Program-made: the position numbers and the translations under genes | Assembly (NCBI GenBank): GCA_035636095.1 | Contig: DASPZU010000085.1 | Span: 1 to 61,210, forward strand | Direction of reading: 5' to 3' | Source: Gp7-AA10 sp035636095 | Lineage (GTDB): Bacteria; Acidobacteriota; Thermoanaerobaculia; Gp7-AA8 | Length of the DNA: 61,210 nucleotides | Notes under the pieces: model-generated | The model's input: the letters and a program-made list of their open reading frames with translations, nothing else | What the model was told of the DNA's origin: nothing | Database searches by the model: none | Part shown: positions 59,212 to 61,210 of the stretch, piece after piece | How the letters are laid out: the number at the start of each line of letters is the position of its first letter | Numbering within the stretch: position 1 is the first letter of the stretch

Positions 59212-61185
59212 ATGCGGCTCACAATCTTCGTGGCTGTTTTTCTCGCTGCTGGTTCGGCGCTCGCTCAGAAGTGGACGCCCGAGGCCACGCTGCAACTCAA
59301 GGCTGTCTCGGAGGTGCGCGTCTCGCCCGACGGCACGCACGTGACCTACACCGTCACTCAAGCGGTCATGGCCGATGACAAGAGCGAGAACGTCCGGCAA
59401 ATCTGGATGGCCAAGACCGACGGCAGCGAAAGCGCGCAAGTGACGTTCGGCGAAAAATCGTCGAGCGATGCGCAGTGGCTTCCCGACAGCAGCGGCTTCG
59501 TCTTCACTTCCGCCCGTTCCGGAAAGCCGCAGCTCTACCTTCTTCGACTCCGCGGTGGCGAGGCGGAACCGCTGACGGCCGGGAAGATGGAAGCAGCCGC
59601 CTTCGCGATTTCGACCGACGGTCGTCTTCTCGCTTTCACCGCTTCGGACATCAAAGAGGATGCCGAGAAGAAAGAAAAGGCGAAGGAGGATTACCGCTGG
59701 ATTGATGAAGATCAAAAGCCACGACGCTTGTACGTCCTTCCACTCAGTGCCGATGCGAATGGAAAGCGCGAGCCGAAGAAGCTGGTGAGCGGCGATTTCA
59801 ACGTCGGCAGCGAGGGGGTACGACTCTCCTGGTCGCCCGATTCGAAATGGATCGCGTATCCGCGCACGAAATCCACGAGCGCGAATGATTGGCCGAGCTC
59901 GGACATCTCGATGGTGAATATCGATAGTGGAGAGATTCGCGCTGTCGCCTCGACCCGCGCCGCAGAAGACGATCCGTACTTTTCGCCCGACGGAAAATGG
60001 ATCGCCTACGCCATCAGCGACGATCCTCCGACTTGGGGAGGAATCCGGAAGGTTCAGCTTTTCAACATCGCAAGCGGCGAACGGAAAGACGTTGCGACCA
60101 CCTTCGATGCGCAGCCCAACATCGTGGGCTTCTCGAGCGATGGCAAGAGAATCTTCGTGGTCGAGACTCGTGGGACCGTCGATCGCGTCTATGCCATCGA
60201 TGTCGCAGCCAACAAGGTGCTGGACGTGAGTACATCCGCCGGCGCGCTGGCCGACGTCAATGTCAACCGAACCTCGACCTACTTCAGCTTCGGGGCTCAA
60301 TCGCTAGACAAACCTGCCGAAGCGTTCGTGACGCGCGCGGATCGCTTTGAGCCGGTTCAAGTCAGCCACGTCAACGAAATGGCCTCCAGGTACCGCACGC
60401 CAAAATCGGAAGTGGTGCATTGGAGGAGCACTGATGGAACGGAAATCGAAGGAGTCCTCACGTATCCCATCGATTACACGCCCGGCAAGCGCGTTCCGCT
60501 CGCGCTCATCGTGCATGGCGGCCCAGCCGGCGTCTTCAGACAATCCTTCGTCGGAAACCCCAGCCCGTTTCCTGCCGCAGTCTTCGCTTCGGACGGCTAT
60601 GCCGTCCTGCGCGCGAACCCCAGGGGTTCGTCCGGATACGGCCGCAAGTTCCGCTACGCGAATTACAAAGATTGGGGCGGCGGCGATTTCAACGATCTCA
60701 TGACCGGAGTCGACGATGTCATCAAGTCAGGCCTCGCGGATCCCGACCGCCTCGGCGTGATGGGATGGAGCTACGGCGGTTTCATGACCTCCTGGATCAT
60801 TGGACACACGGACCGTTTCAAAGCCGCGGTGGTCGGCGCCGGAGTCACCGATCTTCTGAGCTTCACGGGCACTGCCGACATTCCAGGATTCCTTCCCGAC
60901 TATTTCGGCGGAAACTTCTGGGAGACCACCGAGGCTTGGCGGGCACATTCGCCGATCATGTCGGTCGACAAGGTGAAAACCCCCACCTTGATCGAGCACG
61001 GTGAGGCCGACGAGCGCGTGCCGATCTCACAGGGCTACGAGCTCTATAACGCGCTGAAAACACGCGGTATACCCGTTCGGATGGTCGTCTTCCCGCGGCA
61101 GCACCACGGGTTGACGGAGCCGAAGATGCGACTACAGTCGTCAAAGGCGAGCGTCGAATGGATCGAAAAATGGATACCGCGCTGA
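59212..61185 (+). CDS. Secreted prolyl oligopeptidase family (S9) peptidase
   Basis: 657 residues. A signal peptide (MRLTIFVAVFLAAGSALAQ) precedes a beta-propeller with repeats of VSPDGTHV, LPDSSGFVF, SPDSKWIAY and SPDGKWIAY blades. The C-terminal hydrolase has the nucleophile Ser in GWSYGGFMTS, Asp in GEADERVP and His in QHHGLTEP. These enzymes, DPP-IV/acylaminoacyl-peptidase-like, cleave oligopeptides in the periplasm. The gene is complete; the last 25 bases of the window after its stop hold nothing recognised. Confidence 0.93.
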   Translation: MRLTIFVAVFLAAGSALAQKWTPEATLQLKAVSEVRVSPDGTHVTYTVTQAVMADDKSENVRQIWMAKTDGSESAQVTFGEKSSSDAQWLPDSSGFVFTSARSGKPQLYLLRLRGGEAEPLTAGKMEAAAFAISTDGRLLAFTASDIKEDAEKKEKAKEDYRWIDEDQKPRRLYVLPLSADANGKREPKKLVSGDFNVGSEGVRLSWSPDSKWIAYPRTKSTSANDWPSSDISMVNIDSGEIRAVASTRAAEDDPYFSPDGKWIAYAISDDPPTWGGIRKVQLFNIASGERKDVATTFDAQPNIVGFSSDGKRIFVVETRGTVDRVYAIDVAANKVLDVSTSAGALADVNVNRTSTYFSFGAQSLDKPAEAFVTRADRFEPVQVSHVNEMASRYRTPKSEVVHWRSTDGTEIEGVLTYPIDYTPGKRVPLALIVHGGPAGVFRQSFVGNPSPFPAAVFASDGYAVLRANPRGSSGYGRKFRYANYKDWGGGDFNDLMTGVDDVIKSGLADPDRLGVMGWSYGGFMTSWIIGHTDRFKAAVVGAGVTDLLSFTGTADIPGFLPDYFGGNFWETTEAWRAHSPIMSVDKVKTPTLIEHGEADERVPISQGYELYNALKTRGIPVRMVVFPRQHHGLTEPKMRLQSSKASVEWIEKWIPR

Positions 61186-61210
61186 TGTGGTAAGCTCACT
61201 CCGGGTCCAA

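Overview
The window is a GC-rich bacterial chromosome segment that carries the replication-origin neighbourhood. Going left from the origin on the minus strand: rpmH, rnpA, yidD, yidC, jag, mnmE, mnmG, rsmG, parA, parB, bactofilin. Going right on the plus strand: dnaA, dnaN, recF, gyrB, gyrA. Four DnaA-box-like 9-mers lie just upstream of dnaA, and two parS palindromes flank the rsmG/mnmG block. The VWFA-type secreted protein, the DUF5666 protein, the two-b-subunit ATP synthase cluster without a and c subunits, the ECF sigma/Ser-Thr kinase pair and the palindromic repeat families all fit an Acidobacteriota-like genome. That assignment is inference from family knowledge, not a measured phylogeny.

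Layout. 1-5.6 kb: a gene cut by the left edge, a soluble lytic transglycosylase, and a minus-strand group of two thioredoxin-fold proteins behind a secreted VWA protein. 5.7-11.1 kb: a plus-strand run with two HAD phosphatases, a class V aminotransferase and phosphoglycerate dehydrogenase (together a full serine pathway), a small PEGA-like protein and an aldo/keto reductase. 11.2-16.3 kb: uvrA and an OPT transporter. 16.3-21.3 kb (minus): small membrane protein, DUF5666 protein, guanine deaminase, PolB-like exonuclease, malate dehydrogenase. 21.3-24.3 kb (plus): ATP-dependent DNA ligase, PspC protein, metX. 24.4-34.8 kb (minus): ATP synthase genes (b', b, delta, alpha, gamma, beta, epsilon), then a degenerate histidine kinase, an NtrC-type regulator and topA. 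34.9-36.2 kb (plus): a Cys-cluster protein and an RDD protein. 36.2-45.2 kb (minus): the par/mnm/yid/rnpA cluster. 45.4-56.7 kb (plus): dnaA through gyrA, ECF sigma factor, kinase, membrane protein, DUF507. 56.8-61.2 kb: zinc-ribbon protein and RNase G (minus), a deoxyribosyltransferase-like gene overlapping a tRNA-Asn, and an S9 peptidase.

Genes are packed tightly, with many 4-nt ATGA overlaps. No stretch over 300 bases lacks a gene; the longest gap is 236 bp between dnaA and dnaN. Most of the longer gaps are filled by palindromic repeats of at least six sequence families. One repeat has become coding sequence inside the uvrA linker, and another forms the start of a small ORF after serA. A separate 172-bp element with 21-bp terminal inverted repeats sits between metX and topA and is bounded by a 30-bp direct repeat. 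Removing it restores an ancestral tail-to-tail gene overlap.

Other points to examine: rnpA has no ATG, GTG or TTG start for its conserved N-terminus; the NtrC-type regulator has GAFTNA instead of GAFTGA and is paired with a kinase lacking recognisable ATP-binding boxes; several genes have a TACAAT-like -10 only 6-11 bases before the start codon. I did not find a defence island, CRISPR array, prophage or biosynthetic cluster. The unusual content is mostly in small-scale genome architecture around ordinary housekeeping genes.
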